64,000 nucleotides of DNA, taken from Vagococcus allomyrinae (GTDB lineage Bacteria; Bacillota; Bacilli; Lactobacillales; Vagococcaceae). The stretch is from assembly GCF_017829975.1 (NCBI RefSeq), contig NZ_JAEEGA010000008.1, positions 1 to 64,000 on the forward strand, in the 5' to 3' direction. Within the stretch, counting starts at the first letter, position 1. Every line of letters begins with the position of its first letter. This document shows, piece after piece, positions 17,194-26,980 of the stretch. Both the position numbers and the translations under genes were made by a program. The notes beneath the pieces are model-generated. The model was not told the origin of the DNA. It saw only the letters and a list, made by a program, of their open reading frames with translations, and searched no databases.

Positions 17194-18159
17194 TTAAGCG
17201 CGGTAACCAAATAACGGGCTCATCGGTGTGTTTTCATGGATGCGTTTTAGCGCATCTCCCATTAATTCCGAACAAGTGATAATATCCAAATTAGGCAATT
17301 TAGCCGCTTCTGGTATATCAACCGAGTCAGTCACGCAAATTTTCTTAAATGGAATAGCGCCCAACAACTCCGCTGCATTAGCAGAAAAGACACCATGGGA
17401 AGCACAGGCATAAACTTCTTTTGCCCCAGCTTCTAATAAAACATTGGCGGCTATTCCCAGCGTTTCGCCAGTGTTGATGATGTCGTCAACTAAGATACAA
17501 GTTTTGCCGGTTACATCGCCGATCACATAGCCACTGCGAATCTCAGCTTCGCGATCTGTTTGATCCACGATGGCTAAGGAAGCGTCCAAGTACTTACTCA
17601 AAACCCGGGCTCGCGCAACGCCACTATTTTTCGGTGAGACAACTACGATGTCTTCCCCCTGCAACTGACAGTCTTGATAGTGCTTAGCAAACAAAGGCAT
17701 CGTAAATAAATTATCAACGGGAATGTCGAAGAAACCTTGTAGTTGAACGGTATGCAGATCAAGTGTTAAGACTCTCGTCGCACCAGCCTTTTCTAAAAGA
17801 TCAGCTACTAGCTTAGCCGTAATCGGTTCTCTCGGTTTAGCTGTCCGATCCTGACGGGCGTAGCCATAGTATGGCATGACAATATTAATCGTCTTAGCAC
17901 TTGCCCGTTTTAAGGCATCAATCATAATCAATAATTCTAGTAAATGGTCATTGACTGGGTAACTAGTCCCTTGAATGACGTAGACCTCATCGCCACGGAT
18001 GCTTTCTTCAATGTTAATGGTCATTTCGCCATCACTAAATTTTTGGACACTACTCTTTCCTAATTCTACTCCCACAACTGCCGCTATTTTTTCCGCAAGT
18101 GGCTTGTTTGAGTTCAAACTAAAAATCTTTAAACATGGATCTTCATAAGATTCTGGCAT
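17194..18159 (-). CDS. prs: Ribose-phosphate pyrophosphokinase
   Basis: A 321-residue PRPP synthetase that transfers pyrophosphate from ATP to ribose-5-phosphate, feeding purine, pyrimidine, NAD, His and Trp synthesis. Visible motifs are [19 protein letters not shown], the ATP-binding [20 protein letters not shown] with RQDR, the catalytic loop region [12 protein letters not shown] and the PRPP-binding [13 protein letters not shown]. Length is normal for class I enzymes. The start at 18159 follows GGAGG; an ATG four codons earlier lies before that site. The gene stands alone. Many Lactobacillales carry two prs copies, and which one this is cannot be told here. Confidence 0.95.
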   Translation of the reverse strand: MPESYEDPCLKIFSLNSNKPLAEKIAAVVGVELGKSSVQKFSDGEMTINIEESIRGDEVYVIQGTSYPVNDHLLELLIMIDALKRASAKTINIVMPYYGYARQDRTAKPREPITAKLVADLLEKAGATRVLTLDLHTVQLQGFFDIPVDNLFTMPLFAKHYQDCQLQGEDIVVVSPKNSGVARARVLSKYLDASLAIVDQTDREAEIRSGYVIGDVTGKTCILVDDIINTGETLGIAANVLLEAGAKEVYACASHGVFSANAAELLGAIPFKKICVTDSVDIPEAAKLPNLDIITCSELMGDALKRIHENTPMSPLFGYRA

Positions 18160-18380
18160 AACGTCCTCCATTTAACTATTTTAGGGTATTTACCCAACTT
18201 TATCCTTAATCTCTTCTATTCTAACAAAGTTTTTGTGAAATTACATCTAGAATTGCTTTCAATTGGGAAATATCGGCAGATTGCCCATAACATTGCTTAG
18301 GTTTGGTGATTTTTTATCATCAAACTGTGATATATTAGAAGAAATCAACTTCAATTAAAAAGTGAAAGGATGACCGTTTG

Positions 18381-18902
18381 ATGTCAAAAGAAACACCTAA
18401 AAAAACCGCTTGGTATTCCGCTCAGTGGGGCACTCCTACTTATGATGACAACCGCTTATTTGAACTTTTAACTGTCGGCACTTTTCAAGCTGGCCTTAGC
18501 TGGAAGGTGGTTGTCGGGAAACGTCCTGTTTTTCTGCGGAATTTCGCTAACTTTGATCCTAAGATAGTCGCAGGCTTTATGCCTGATGATTTAGAACGAA
18601 TCATCAATGATCCGGAAATGATCCGCAACCCTCGTAAAATTGAAGCGACGATTAACAATGCCCAAGCGATTACCAAAATTCAAACAGAATATGGTAGTTT
18701 TGCTAATTTTTTATGGGACTTCGTGGGGAATCGTCCACTTCAATTTGAATACATAGAAGCTGGCGATGTTCCAAACCACAGTGCTCTTTCGGCCAAGTTA
18801 GCTAAAGAATTAAAAAAGCGGGGCTTTAAATTTGTGGGTCCCATCATCACTTACATGTTTATGAAAGCCAGTGGTCTTGTCCAGGATATCGTTTTAGAAT
18901 AA
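18381..18902 (+). CDS. Atypical DNA-3-methyladenine glycosylase I (Tag-like)
   Basis: A 173-residue protein of the Tag (adenine glycosylase PF03352) family. The conserved core QAGLSWKVVVGKR, the FDP...VAGFM segment, the NRPLQF region and the C-terminal KKRGFKFVGPIITYMFMKASGLV are clear. It is unusual. The N-terminal CGW block is missing, so the first zinc Cys and the zinc His are absent. The C-terminal His/Cys ligands are also absent, since the protein stops after VQDIVLE. The position of E. coli Tag Glu38 is occupied by Gly in LLTVGTFQAG. It may therefore be a zinc-free variant with altered specificity. AAAGGA precedes the ATG, with TTG one codon earlier. It is monocistronic with a strong terminator. 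Confidence 0.82.
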   Translation: MSKETPKKTAWYSAQWGTPTYDDNRLFELLTVGTFQAGLSWKVVVGKRPVFLRNFANFDPKIVAGFMPDDLERIINDPEMIRNPRKIEATINNAQAITKIQTEYGSFANFLWDFVGNRPLQFEYIEAGDVPNHSALSAKLAKELKKRGFKFVGPIITYMFMKASGLVQDIVLE

Positions 18903-18910
18903 CACTTGTT

Positions 18911-18945
18911 AGTATCTTTCAGATTTTGAAAGATGCTTTTTTTTT
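18911..18945 (+). terminator. Intrinsic terminator of the Tag-like gene
   Basis: An 11-bp stem with one G-U pair (18911-18921 AGTATCTTTCA with 18927-18937 TGAAAGATGCT, part of the end running into the T tract) followed by nine to ten T. Confidence 0.85.
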
Positions 18946-18954
18946 GCACTAAAG

Positions 18955-18999
18955 TGAATATTTATTCTTTCAAAACTTGTTTTTATGAATATTTAGTGA
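18955..18999 (+). promoter_or_regulatory. Two ARG boxes (ArgR operators) upstream of argG
   Basis: TGAATATTTATTCT at 18955-18968 and TGAATATTTAGTGA at 18986-18999 match the half-palindromic ARG-box consensus TGAATAATTATTCA at 12 and 10 of 14 positions. They are 31 bp apart, three helical turns, which suits an ArgR hexamer. They end 37 bp before the argG start. Repression of argGH by arginine through ArgR is the standard arrangement. Confidence 0.7.
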
Positions 19000-19035
19000 T
19001 AATATAGATTGAAATTGCATATGGAGGGAAAGTTT

Positions 19036-20238
19036 ATGAAAGAAAAAATAATTTTAGCTTATTCAGGTGGTTTAGATACATCAGTGTCAGTACAGTGGTT
19101 AGTTGAAAAAGGATATGATGTGATCGCCTGTTGTTTAGATGTTGGCGAAGGTAAAAACTTGGAGGCTGTCAAACAAAAAGCCTTGACCGTCGGCGCTAGT
19201 CAATCTTTTACCATTGATGCCAAAGAAGAGTTTGCCCATGATTTTGCCTTAGTCTCACTACAAGCTCACACCATGTATGAAAATAAATACCCATTAGTCT
19301 CTGCTTTATCTCGCCCGTTAATCGCTAAGAAATTAGTGGAACTAGCTCATGAAGTTGGTGCTACAACAATCGCTCACGGCTGTACAGGTAAAGGAAATGA
19401 TCAAGTTCGTTTTGAAGTAGCTATCGCAACGCTTGACCCAAACTTAAAAATCATTGCCCCAGTAAGAGAATGGAAATGGTCACGGGAAGAAGAAATTAAC
19501 TATGCTAAAGAAAAAGGCATTCCGATTCCGATCGATTTAGACAGCCCCTACTCTGTTGACCAAAATTTGTGGGGACGAGCCAATGAATGTGGGATTTTAG
19601 AAGACCCTTGGGCGACTCCTCCTGAAGATGCTTATGACTTAACCGTCAGCTTGGAGGCAGCACCGGATACAGCGGATTACGTTGAAATTGCCTTTGAACA
19701 AGGGATTCCCGTCTCCTTAAATGGCGAAGCTTTAAGTCTGGCTAACTTGATTTTAACTTTAAACAGCCTGGCTGGTAAACATGGCGTTGGACGAATTGAC
19801 CATGTGGAAAATCGTTTAGTTGGCATTAAATCACGTGAAGTTTATGAATGTCCAGCTGCCATCACGTTATTAACAGCACATAAGGAACTAGAAGATCTGA
19901 CGTTGGTAAGGGAATTAGCCCACTTTAAGCCAATTGTTGAACATCAATTAAGTCAAGTGATCTATAACGGGTTGTGGTTTAATCCATTAACTGACGCCTT
20001 AATCGCTTTTATAAAATCCACTCAGGTTTATGTCAATGGCAAAGTTCGTGTCAAACTATTCAAAGGACATGCCATTGTTGAGGGACGGACATCGCCTAAT
20101 AGCTTGTACAATGAGAATTTAGCGACTTACACATCTGCTGATACCTTCGATCAAGATGCCGCCATTGGTTTTATCAAGCTTTGGGGCTTACCATCACAAG
20201 TTCACGCAGAGGTTCAAGCTTCACTGGAAGGGAACTAA
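19036..20238 (+). CDS. argG: Argininosuccinate synthase
   Basis: A 400-residue enzyme that condenses citrulline and aspartate with ATP to argininosuccinate, the penultimate step of arginine synthesis. The N-terminal PP-loop is [32 protein letters not shown] and [15 protein letters not shown] bind citrulline and aspartate. Length is typical. The ATG at 19036 was chosen because GGAGGG precedes it; an upstream in-frame ATG at 19009 is nearer the ARG boxes and lacks a site. argH follows after four bases, so the two are coupled. Two ARG boxes lie upstream. Confidence 0.97.
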   Translation: MKEKIILAYSGGLDTSVSVQWLVEKGYDVIACCLDVGEGKNLEAVKQKALTVGASQSFTIDAKEEFAHDFALVSLQAHTMYENKYPLVSALSRPLIAKKLVELAHEVGATTIAHGCTGKGNDQVRFEVAIATLDPNLKIIAPVREWKWSREEEINYAKEKGIPIPIDLDSPYSVDQNLWGRANECGILEDPWATPPEDAYDLTVSLEAAPDTADYVEIAFEQGIPVSLNGEALSLANLILTLNSLAGKHGVGRIDHVENRLVGIKSREVYECPAAITLLTAHKELEDLTLVRELAHFKPIVEHQLSQVIYNGLWFNPLTDALIAFIKSTQVYVNGKVRVKLFKGHAIVEGRTSPNSLYNENLATYTSADTFDQDAAIGFIKLWGLPSQVHAEVQASLEGN

Positions 20239-20242
20239 TCCC

Positions 20243-21619
20243 ATGGAAAAATTATGGAGTGGTCGTTTTCAGGCCCAAAGTGAAGAGTGGGTCAATGGCT
20301 TTGGCGCCTCAATTCCTTTTGATTATCAATTAGCCCATCAAGATATCGCCGGCAGCATCGCCCATGTGACGATGCTTGCTACATGTGGCATCATCGCTCA
20401 TGAAGAAAAAGATCAGATTATTGCGGGTTTGCAAACCATTGAACAGCAAATAGAACAAGGTCAATTCGCTTTTTCATTGGCTCATGAAGATATCCACTTG
20501 AATATTGAAAAAGCCCTACATGATCAAATCGGTCCAGTAGCTGGAAAACTGCATACGGCACGTAGTCGAAACGATCAAGTCGCTACGGATATGCATCTCT
20601 ATTTAAAACAACAAGTCAACCTGATACTCGAAAAGCTAGTCAACTTGCAAAAAGTTTTAGTGGCTAAAGCCAATGAGCATGTCGAGACGTTAATGCCTGG
20701 CTACACTCATTTACAGCACGCTCAACCGATTTCTTTTGCCCACCATCTGTTGGCTTACTACAACATGTTAAGCCGCGATGAGGCACGTTTGCTAGAAAGT
20801 ATCAAACGTATCGATATTTCACCTCTGGGCTGTGCCGCTTTAGCGGGCACAACCTTTCCGATTGACCGCCAACAAACAGCTGACTTGCTCGGTTTTTCCG
20901 CTATTTACGATAATAGCTTGGATGGTGTCAGTGATCGTGATTTTATCATTGAGTTTTTAAGCAATAGTTCTCTGATCATGATGCACCTCTCCCGCCTTTG
21001 CGAAGAGTTAATTCTTTGGAGCTCCTTCGAGTTTCAGTTTATTGAAATGGCTGATCAATATGCCACCGGTAGCTCGATTATGCCTCAGAAAAAAAACCCT
21101 GATTATGCGGAACTAATCCGCGGCAAAACAGGTCGCGTATATGGCAATTTATTTGGCTTACTCACTGTTTTGAAGGGCACACCACTAACCTACAATAAAG
21201 ACTTGCAAGAAGACAAAGAAGGCATGTTTGATGCCGTTAAAACTGTTTCAGTTAGCCTAGATGTCATGGCTGGCATGATTGAGACAATGGTTGTTAAAGT
21301 GGAGACGATGGAAAGATCGACTGAAAAAGACTTTTCGAATGCCACGGAATTAGCTGATTACTTAGCCAATCAAGGGATTCCCTTTAGAGAGGCCCATGAA
21401 ATCGTTGGTAAACTTGTCTACAACTGTATTCAGAAAGGTATTTTTTTACAAGAGGTTAGTTTAAGCGATTATCAGGCAATCTCTCCAACCATCAATGCTG
21501 ATATTTATGAGGTATTGGCTTCACGAACTGCCATGAATCGCCGAAATTCTTATGGCGGAACTGGCACTCAACAAGTCAAAGAGGCGATTCAACGAGCTCA
21601 ATCAGCCTTAGAGAAATAA
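20243..21619 (+). CDS. argH: Argininosuccinate lyase
   Basis: A 458-residue lyase splitting argininosuccinate into arginine and fumarate. Features are the opening KLWSGRFQ, the substrate motif [33 protein letters not shown] and the superfamily signature [12 protein letters not shown] (around residue 276) with its mobile catalytic loop. The ATG at 20243 lies four bases after the argG stop, with GGAAGGGA inside the end of argG as ribosome site. A strong terminator follows. No other arginine-synthesis genes are present, so citrulline or ornithine must come from elsewhere. Confidence 0.97.
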   Translation: MEKLWSGRFQAQSEEWVNGFGASIPFDYQLAHQDIAGSIAHVTMLATCGIIAHEEKDQIIAGLQTIEQQIEQGQFAFSLAHEDIHLNIEKALHDQIGPVAGKLHTARSRNDQVATDMHLYLKQQVNLILEKLVNLQKVLVAKANEHVETLMPGYTHLQHAQPISFAHHLLAYYNMLSRDEARLLESIKRIDISPLGCAALAGTTFPIDRQQTADLLGFSAIYDNSLDGVSDRDFIIEFLSNSSLIMMHLSRLCEELILWSSFEFQFIEMADQYATGSSIMPQKKNPDYAELIRGKTGRVYGNLFGLLTVLKGTPLTYNKDLQEDKEGMFDAVKTVSVSLDVMAGMIETMVVKVETMERSTEKDFSNATELADYLANQGIPFREAHEIVGKLVYNCIQKGIFLQEVSLSDYQAISPTINADIYEVLASRTAMNRRNSYGGTGTQQVKEAIQRAQSALEK

Positions 21620-21627
21620 CACTGCTA

Positions 21628-21668
21628 ACCAAAAACGAAAGATTTCCCCTTCGTTTTTGGTGTTTTAT
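21628..21668 (+). terminator. Intrinsic terminator of argGH
   Basis: Perfect 12-bp stem (21628-21639 ACCAAAAACGAA with 21650-21661 TTCGTTTTTGGT) followed by GTTTTATTT. Confidence 0.88.
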
Positions 21669-21743
21669 TTTCACACACATTAACGTGAACTTAATAAATT
21701 ATTTGAGGAGTTGTCTCAATCTAAATCCTATTGGAGGAGAATT

Positions 21744-23192
21744 ATGTTAATCAAAAAAATGAATGTTGTGATCGTTTGTCTATTGTTATTTGCCTTTTCA
21801 ACAACCACAGTCGCCGCTGTTGAAAGCGATCCTTACCATGACAAAGTGATGGATAGCGGGGAGTTAGTGGTAGGACTCTCTGCTGGCTATGCCCCTTACG
21901 AATTTCACGCCACAGTCAATGGCAAAGACACCATCGTAGGGTTTGATATTTCGATTGCCGAAAAAATCGCCAAAGATCTAGGCGTTAAACTACGAATTGT
22001 GGAACTGAATTTCGATGCCTTATTAGGTGCCTTAAAAACTGGCAAAATCGATGTGATTATCTCAGGTATGTCCCCTACCCCAGAGCGATTAAAAGAAGTT
22101 AACTTTTCCCATTCCTATATGGAGGTGGAGCAAAAGGTCCTGATCCGCAAAAAAGATCAAGCTACCTTTAAAAGTGTCGATGATTTTGATCAAATCAAAG
22201 TCGGTGTCCAAAAACAATCCACCCAAGAGGCTTTAGCTGAAAAAGAATTGATCGGCAGTCAATTGGTCTCCTTAGCCAAGGGAGCCGACGTGGTGCTTAA
22301 CTTGCAAAACCAAAAAGTCGATGCTGCCGTTTTGGAAAGCGTTGTGGCGGAGGCATATGCCTCTCAAGATTCCAGCTTACTGGTTTCAGATATCGCCTTT
22401 GCAGACGGTCAAAAAGAAACTGCCATCGCCATCCCTAAAGAAGCCCCCGTCCTAGAGGCTAAAATTAATGCGTCCATCGATCAGATCATCTCTGAAAATT
22501 TATTGCCTGGCTATCAAAAAGAAGCCAATCAACTGATGTTCCAAAGCGAAAGCTTTTTTAAGAAGTACTACTCTTACTTTTTAAAAGGGACTCTGACAAC
22601 AATTTTGTTAGCACTTTTTGGGGTACTAGTCGGTTCAGTTCTGGGTTCACTTTTGGCTATTATGAAATTAGCTAAAAATATAGTCCTTCGCGGCATCGCC
22701 AATGTTTACATTGAATTTGTCAGAGGCACACCATTGTTAGCTCAGATTTTCTTAGTGTATTTTGGCTCAACAGTCTTCGGCTTGGAACTAAGTGCCTTCA
22801 CGGCTAGTTGCGTCGCCTTGGCTCTCAACAGCGGCGCTTACGTGGCCGAGATCATTCGAGCTGGCTTGAATTCCGTCAATAAAGGTCAAACCGAAGCCGC
22901 TCGCTCATTAGGAATGGATAGTAAGCAAACCTTACGCTTTATTTTATTCCCACAAGCGGTCAAAAATATTTTACCTGCTTTAGGAAATGAGTTTGTGACG
23001 ATCATTAAAGAATCTTCGGTTGTTTCAGTGATTGGTGTTTCCGAATTAATGTTCCAAGCAGGGGTAGTTCAAGGGGCAAGTTTTAAACCCTTCTTGCCAA
23101 TCTTATGTATCTCTTTAATTTATTTTGTGTTAACCTTTACCCTATCTCGCTTGATCGGTCTCTTTGAAAAAAAATTGGCTTTAAGTGATTAA
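21744..23192 (+). CDS. Amino-acid ABC transporter, binding domain fused to permease (paralogue 1)
   Basis: A 482-residue fusion of a type-3 solute-binding domain and a permease domain. A signal peptide or anchor spans residues 1-24. The binding domain follows (about 30-270), with [19 protein letters not shown] and [18 protein letters not shown]. The permease half holds GTLTTILLALFGVLVG, VYIEFVRGTPLLAQIFL and the EAA loop [20 protein letters not shown], which contacts the ATPase. GGAGGAG precedes the ATG at 21744. No ATPase follows directly; the one at 24766 after the second paralogue is the likely partner. It differs from its sisters in having SAGYAP instead of SADYPP. Specificity for a polar or basic amino acid such as arginine or glutamine is inferred. 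Confidence 0.9.
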   Translation: MLIKKMNVVIVCLLLFAFSTTTVAAVESDPYHDKVMDSGELVVGLSAGYAPYEFHATVNGKDTIVGFDISIAEKIAKDLGVKLRIVELNFDALLGALKTGKIDVIISGMSPTPERLKEVNFSHSYMEVEQKVLIRKKDQATFKSVDDFDQIKVGVQKQSTQEALAEKELIGSQLVSLAKGADVVLNLQNQKVDAAVLESVVAEAYASQDSSLLVSDIAFADGQKETAIAIPKEAPVLEAKINASIDQIISENLLPGYQKEANQLMFQSESFFKKYYSYFLKGTLTTILLALFGVLVGSVLGSLLAIMKLAKNIVLRGIANVYIEFVRGTPLLAQIFLVYFGSTVFGLELSAFTASCVALALNSGAYVAEIIRAGLNSVNKGQTEAARSLGMDSKQTLRFILFPQAVKNILPALGNEFVTIIKESSVVSVIGVSELMFQAGVVQGASFKPFLPILCISLIYFVLTFTLSRLIGLFEKKLALSD

Positions 23193-23262
23193 CCCTCTCT
23201 GCTCTGTTCAATTCTTCGGCTAATGACTAACGCAGCAGAATGACCAAACGTCTGAGAATATC

Positions 23263-23291
23263 TTGCATATTTTTTCATTTCGTCATATAAT
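23263..23291 (+). promoter_or_regulatory. Sigma-A promoter of the second amino-acid transporter operon
   Basis: TTGCAT (23263-23268), a 17-bp spacer and a perfect TATAAT (23286-23291), 37 bp before the start at 23328. No terminator is seen between the first and second transporter genes, so read-through is also possible. Confidence 0.65.
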
Positions 23292-23327
23292 ACCTTATAT
23301 TTAAACATTTTAGATAGGGGTATACGA

Positions 23328-24773
23328 ATGAAAACAAAATTAGTTAGCTTCATGCTAACACTGGCGATAATTGCCTTTGGTGGGACTACTGTCTCAGCAG
23401 CTGAAAGCGATCCAGTATTAGATCGAATTAAAGAAACTGGCAAGTTAACCATCGGATTGTCAGCTGATTATCCGCCATACGAGTTTCACGCGACCGTTAA
23501 TGGTAAAGACCAAGTCGTTGGTGCTGATATTTCCATGGGTCAAAAGATTGCCGATGATTTAGGCGTTGATTTGGCCATTGAAGAACTCGGGTTCGACGCC
23601 CTCTTAGGCGCCTTAAAAACTGGCAAGATTGACTTGATTATTTCTGGAATGTCGCCTACGCCAGAACGTCAACAAGAAGTCAATTTCTCAGACTCCTATA
23701 TCACCATCAATCAAAAAGTGGTCGTACGTAAAGCAGACAAAGATAAATTTACGACTGTCACTGATTTTGACGGCTTAAAAGTGGCTGCTCAAAAACAAAC
23801 CACCCAAGAAGAACTGGCCAAAACAGAATTAACAGGGGCCAAGGTGGTTTCTCTGCAAAAAGTAACAGACATTGTCTTGAATCTCCAAAATAAAAAAGTT
23901 GACGGTGCTGTCATTGAAGGTCCGGTTGCCGAAGCTTATGTTTCTCAAAATCCAAGTTTAGCTTTAACTGACATTACTTTTGAAAATGGACAAGCTGATA
24001 TGGCCATTGCCGTGTCTAAAGAAGCCCCTGTCCTCCTACAACGAGTCAATGAAACCGTCCAAGTGATTCAAGACGAAAAGTTAATGGACGAGTATAAAAA
24101 AGAAGCCGGTAAATTGATGTTTAGTGACGAAAGCTTTTTCAAGAAATATGGTGGCAACTATCTAAAAGGGGCCGGTTATACCATTTTCTTAGCGTTTGTT
24201 GGCGTTTTAGCAGGTGCTCTGATCGGTGCTGCTCTAGCTTTAATGAAGTTATCTAAAACCAAACTATTTAAATGGGTCGCTGTGATCTACATAGAATATG
24301 TGCGTGGTACCCCCTTGTTAGTCCAAATTTTCTTGGTTTATTTTGGTTCAACTGCCTTAAATTTAAACATCAATGCCTTAACAGCTGGTTGTATCGCCTT
24401 AGCACTCAATAGTGGCGCCTATGTAGCAGAAATTATTCGCGCTGGGATTAATGCTGTTAATAAAGGGCAGTTAGAAGCCGCCCGCTCGCTGGGAATGAAT
24501 CAGATGGAAGCCATGCGCTTTATCATCATGCCACAAGCCATCAAAAATATTTTACCTGCCTTGGGAAATGAATTTGTGACAGTGATCAAAGAATCTTCGG
24601 TTGTATCCGTGATCGGTGTGTCAGAATTAATGTTCCAAGCAGGTGTGGTTCAAGGCGCTAGTTTCAAGCCATTTTTACCGATTGTTCTCGTATCAATGGT
24701 CTACTTTGTGTTAACATTTACCCTCTCGCGTTTAGTTGGGGTAGCTGAAAGGAGAATGAGTACAAGTGATTAA
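23328..24773 (+). CDS. Amino-acid ABC transporter, binding domain fused to permease (paralogue 2)
   Basis: A 481-residue fusion protein with a signal peptide (1-25, ending VSAAES), a binding domain with [40 protein letters not shown] and [10 protein letters not shown], and a permease domain with [20 protein letters not shown] and the ATPase-contact loop [25 protein letters not shown] precedes the ATG. The ATPase gene starts inside its last codons (8-bp overlap), so the two are translationally coupled. It is very similar in sequence to the proteins at 21744 and 26981, which points to local gene duplication. Confidence 0.92.
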   Translation: MKTKLVSFMLTLAIIAFGGTTVSAAESDPVLDRIKETGKLTIGLSADYPPYEFHATVNGKDQVVGADISMGQKIADDLGVDLAIEELGFDALLGALKTGKIDLIISGMSPTPERQQEVNFSDSYITINQKVVVRKADKDKFTTVTDFDGLKVAAQKQTTQEELAKTELTGAKVVSLQKVTDIVLNLQNKKVDGAVIEGPVAEAYVSQNPSLALTDITFENGQADMAIAVSKEAPVLLQRVNETVQVIQDEKLMDEYKKEAGKLMFSDESFFKKYGGNYLKGAGYTIFLAFVGVLAGALIGAALALMKLSKTKLFKWVAVIYIEYVRGTPLLVQIFLVYFGSTALNLNINALTAGCIALALNSGAYVAEIIRAGINAVNKGQLEAARSLGMNQMEAMRFIIMPQAIKNILPALGNEFVTVIKESSVVSVIGVSELMFQAGVVQGASFKPFLPIVLVSMVYFVLTFTLSRLVGVAERRMSTSD

Positions 24774-25488
24774 AATTTCTAATTTACATAAAAGCTTTGA
24801 TAAAAATGAGGTGCTAAAAGGCATTGACTTAACGGTTAATGCTGGTGAAGTAGTGGTTATCATCGGCCCTTCTGGTAGTGGTAAAAGTACGTTCTTACGT
24901 TGCTTGAACTTGTTGGAAGAGCCAACAAGTGGCACAATTGAATTTGAAGGACAAAACTTAACGGATAAAAAGACCGATATTAACCAATTACGCCAAAAAA
25001 TGGGCATGGTCTTCCAAAGTTTTAATCTTTTCCCTCATAAAACGGTCTTGGACAATTTGACAATTAGTCCGATTCAAGTCAAAAAACAAACGAAAGAAGC
25101 CGCTGAAAAAAAAGCGACTGACTTGCTGGCAAAAGTTGGCTTACAAGACAAAGCCGCTAGTTTCCCAAGCAGCTTATCCGGTGGACAACAACAACGGGTG
25201 GCCATTGCCCGAGCTTTAGCGATGGATCCTGATGTGATGTTATTCGATGAACCAACTTCTGCTCTCGATCCCGAAATGGTCGGTGAAGTATTGGCGGTTA
25301 TGAAGTCACTTGCTGAATCCGGTATGACTATGGCGATTGTCACCCATGAAATGGGCTTTGCCAAGGAAGTGGCTGACCGAGTGATTTTTATGGATGCAGG
25401 CATTATTCAAGAAGAAGGCACACCAGAAGAAATCTTCGGTAACCCGCAAAACCCTCGAACACAAGATTTCTTAAGTAAAGTCTTATAA
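24766..25488 (+). CDS. Amino-acid ABC transporter ATP-binding protein
   Basis: A 240-residue ATPase of the polar amino-acid uptake class (GlnQ/ArtP/HisP-like). Walker A is [11 protein letters not shown] (around 34-44), the signature motif is LSGGQQQR and Walker B is [14 protein letters not shown], with the switch His in IVTHEMGFA. The start is a GTG at 24766 overlapping the preceding gene, with AAAGGAG eleven bases upstream. It is the only ATPase among three fusion-type transporters in this region, so it probably powers all of them. A perfect 18-bp terminator stem begins at its stop codon. Confidence 0.95.
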   Translation: MIKISNLHKSFDKNEVLKGIDLTVNAGEVVVIIGPSGSGKSTFLRCLNLLEEPTSGTIEFEGQNLTDKKTDINQLRQKMGMVFQSFNLFPHKTVLDNLTISPIQVKKQTKEAAEKKATDLLAKVGLQDKAASFPSSLSGGQQQRVAIARALAMDPDVMLFDEPTSALDPEMVGEVLAVMKSLAESGMTMAIVTHEMGFAKEVADRVIFMDAGIIQEEGTPEEIFGNPQNPRTQDFLSKVL

Positions 25489-25534
25489 AAAAGTCAGTGA
25501 GTCGCTAACTTCAAGCGCGACTCACTGACTTTTT
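25488..25534 (+). terminator. Very strong intrinsic terminator after the transporter ATPase
   Basis: Perfect 18-bp stem (25488-25505 with 25517-25534, core GTCAGTGAGTCGC) whose right arm ends in TTTTT. The left arm starts within the stop codon. Confidence 0.93.
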
Positions 25535-25540
25535 ATTCTA

Positions 25541-25604
25541 TATAGTTCCCTTTAAATAATCATCCAATGGAACTATCTGTTTGATTATTTAACAGGATGT
25601 ATAA
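25541..25604. repeat. Palindromic MITE-like repeat, copy B (internally deleted)
   Basis: Starts TATAGTTCCCTTTAAATAAT, then joins directly to CCAATGGAACTATCTG and ends TTGATTATTTAACAGGATGT. Compared with copies A and C the middle 70 or so bases, including the inner hairpin, are missing. The junction lies at an ATCC shared by both sides, as expected for slippage deletion. It sits directly behind the ATPase terminator. Confidence 0.8.
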
Positions 25605-25664
25605 TATGAAAGTAGCAAACTTTCTGTTTGGCTCTTGTTTCACCTCTCGTTCAACTTTTCCTAT

Positions 25665-26750
25665 TTAACCAGCTCTAAATTTTTCCAAACCATAAATCGC
25701 TTCACTGACGACCTCTGGCGTTATTTCTTCTTTCATAAAATGGATGGGTTCACCAATTTCAGCAGTCTTCTGGCTCACTAATTCAACTTCTTCAATCGTT
25801 AAATCCAAACCAAGTTCATGGAGTGACGTTGGCAAGCCTAACTCTTCATAAAATGGGATTAACTCTTCTAACTCATCCCATTTACCTTGAATCAACAATT
25901 GAACGAGAATACCATAGGCCACCTTCTTACCGTGTAATTGTTTGCTCGACTCTGGAAGATAGGTCAAAGCATCATGAATCGAATGAGCACCAGAAGAACG
26001 GCCATACTCATCGCCAAAGCCACCAACCATCCCGGCTACCATGATAATCGTTTCAATAACATCTACAAAAGCTTTATTTAATGTTTGTTTTTCTAAAGCC
26101 TCAACTGCCTCACGACCTTTAGCCAATAATACATGTTGACATTTTTTGGCAGCAAAGTGGGCTACTTCAACCTCTAGAGGCAAATTTCTACGATGATTAA
26201 TAATAGCATCAGCTTCGTACCATTTAGCTAAAGTATCGCCGATCCCTGCTACCAACAACTCCTTCGGGGAATCCAAAATCACTTCTGGAGCAACTAATGT
26301 CAAGGCAATCCCCCGGTTATAATAATCCATTCGTTTTAAACTACCCTCTTCGTCATAAATCACACTTAAAGGAGTGTACGCAGCACAAGTTGAGGCTAAG
26401 GTTGGTAACATGATGACTGGCAATAATAATTTAAAGGCCACCCCTTTTGCTAAGTCAGAGACTTTGCCACCCCCAACAGCCAAGATACCATCTACCTTTT
26501 GAGCGGTCGCAATTCCTTCAAAATACGCAATATTTTCATCTGTACATTTTTTACGGTAATCGTAAAACACAAATTCAACGGTTGAGTCCATAGGAAAATA
26601 TTTTTTTGCCACTTCCCAGGAGGCTTGTCCATGTAAGACCAGCACTTTTTTTAATTGTCTTTTAGTCAATTCTTCTGTTAATATTTGCCACACACCTACT
26701 CCACAAATAAATTCTTGTGGGCCGCTTTTAACACTTAAATAATCTTTCAT
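25665..26750 (-). CDS. GldA-like iron-containing alcohol dehydrogenase family protein
   Basis: A 361-residue protein of the glycerol-dehydrogenase branch of iron-type alcohol dehydrogenases, acting on small hydroxy compounds with NAD(P). The dinucleotide motif DGILAVGGGKVSDLAKGVA lies near residue 85-103. LPTLASTCAAYTPLSVIYD follows, and metal ligands lie in GDTLAKWYEAD, HSIHDAL and LHGKKVAYG. The pattern is nearer to E. coli YbdH-type members than to classical GldA. The start at 26750 was preferred because GGAGG lies upstream; a longer frame from 26792 lacks a site. Substrate is unknown. It stands alone, divergent from the third transporter. Confidence 0.85.
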   Translation of the reverse strand: MKDYLSVKSGPQEFICGVGVWQILTEELTKRQLKKVLVLHGQASWEVAKKYFPMDSTVEFVFYDYRKKCTDENIAYFEGIATAQKVDGILAVGGGKVSDLAKGVAFKLLLPVIMLPTLASTCAAYTPLSVIYDEEGSLKRMDYYNRGIALTLVAPEVILDSPKELLVAGIGDTLAKWYEADAIINHRRNLPLEVEVAHFAAKKCQHVLLAKGREAVEALEKQTLNKAFVDVIETIIMVAGMVGGFGDEYGRSSGAHSIHDALTYLPESSKQLHGKKVAYGILVQLLIQGKWDELEELIPFYEELGLPTSLHELGLDLTIEEVELVSQKTAEIGEPIHFMKEEITPEVVSEAIYGLEKFRAG

Positions 26751-26880
26751 ATACCTGTGACCTCCGCCTTCATCTATTTCCAATTTATTCATTTAATACT
26801 TATCAAATTATATTATACCGTTTATTCTACTATTTTTCATTAATTTCGCAACGTTTTTTTATTCATATCGTAAATACTTG

Positions 26881-26909
26881 TTGAATATTTATACAAAATG
26901 AGATACAAT
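26881..26909 (+). promoter_or_regulatory. Promoter with an overlapping ARG-box-like site
   Basis: TTGAAT (26881-26886), a 17-bp spacer and TACAAT (26904-26909) form a good promoter for the transporter gene at 26981. TGAATATTTATACA (26882-26895) overlaps the -35 and matches the ARG-box consensus at 11 of 14 positions. Binding of ArgR here would repress the importer. Confidence 0.55.
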
Positions 26910-26980
26910 CAGTTTTATAGTTAATTGGTACCTCACTTATTAGAATTAGGTATCAGCCAATGGAAAAGGAGATTCACTTT

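Noticed and set aside
24756-24773. ATG at 24756 as the start of the ATPase gene
   Set aside because: It is in the frame of the upstream permease, not of the ATPase; the GTG at 24766 is in frame and has an AAAGGAG site.
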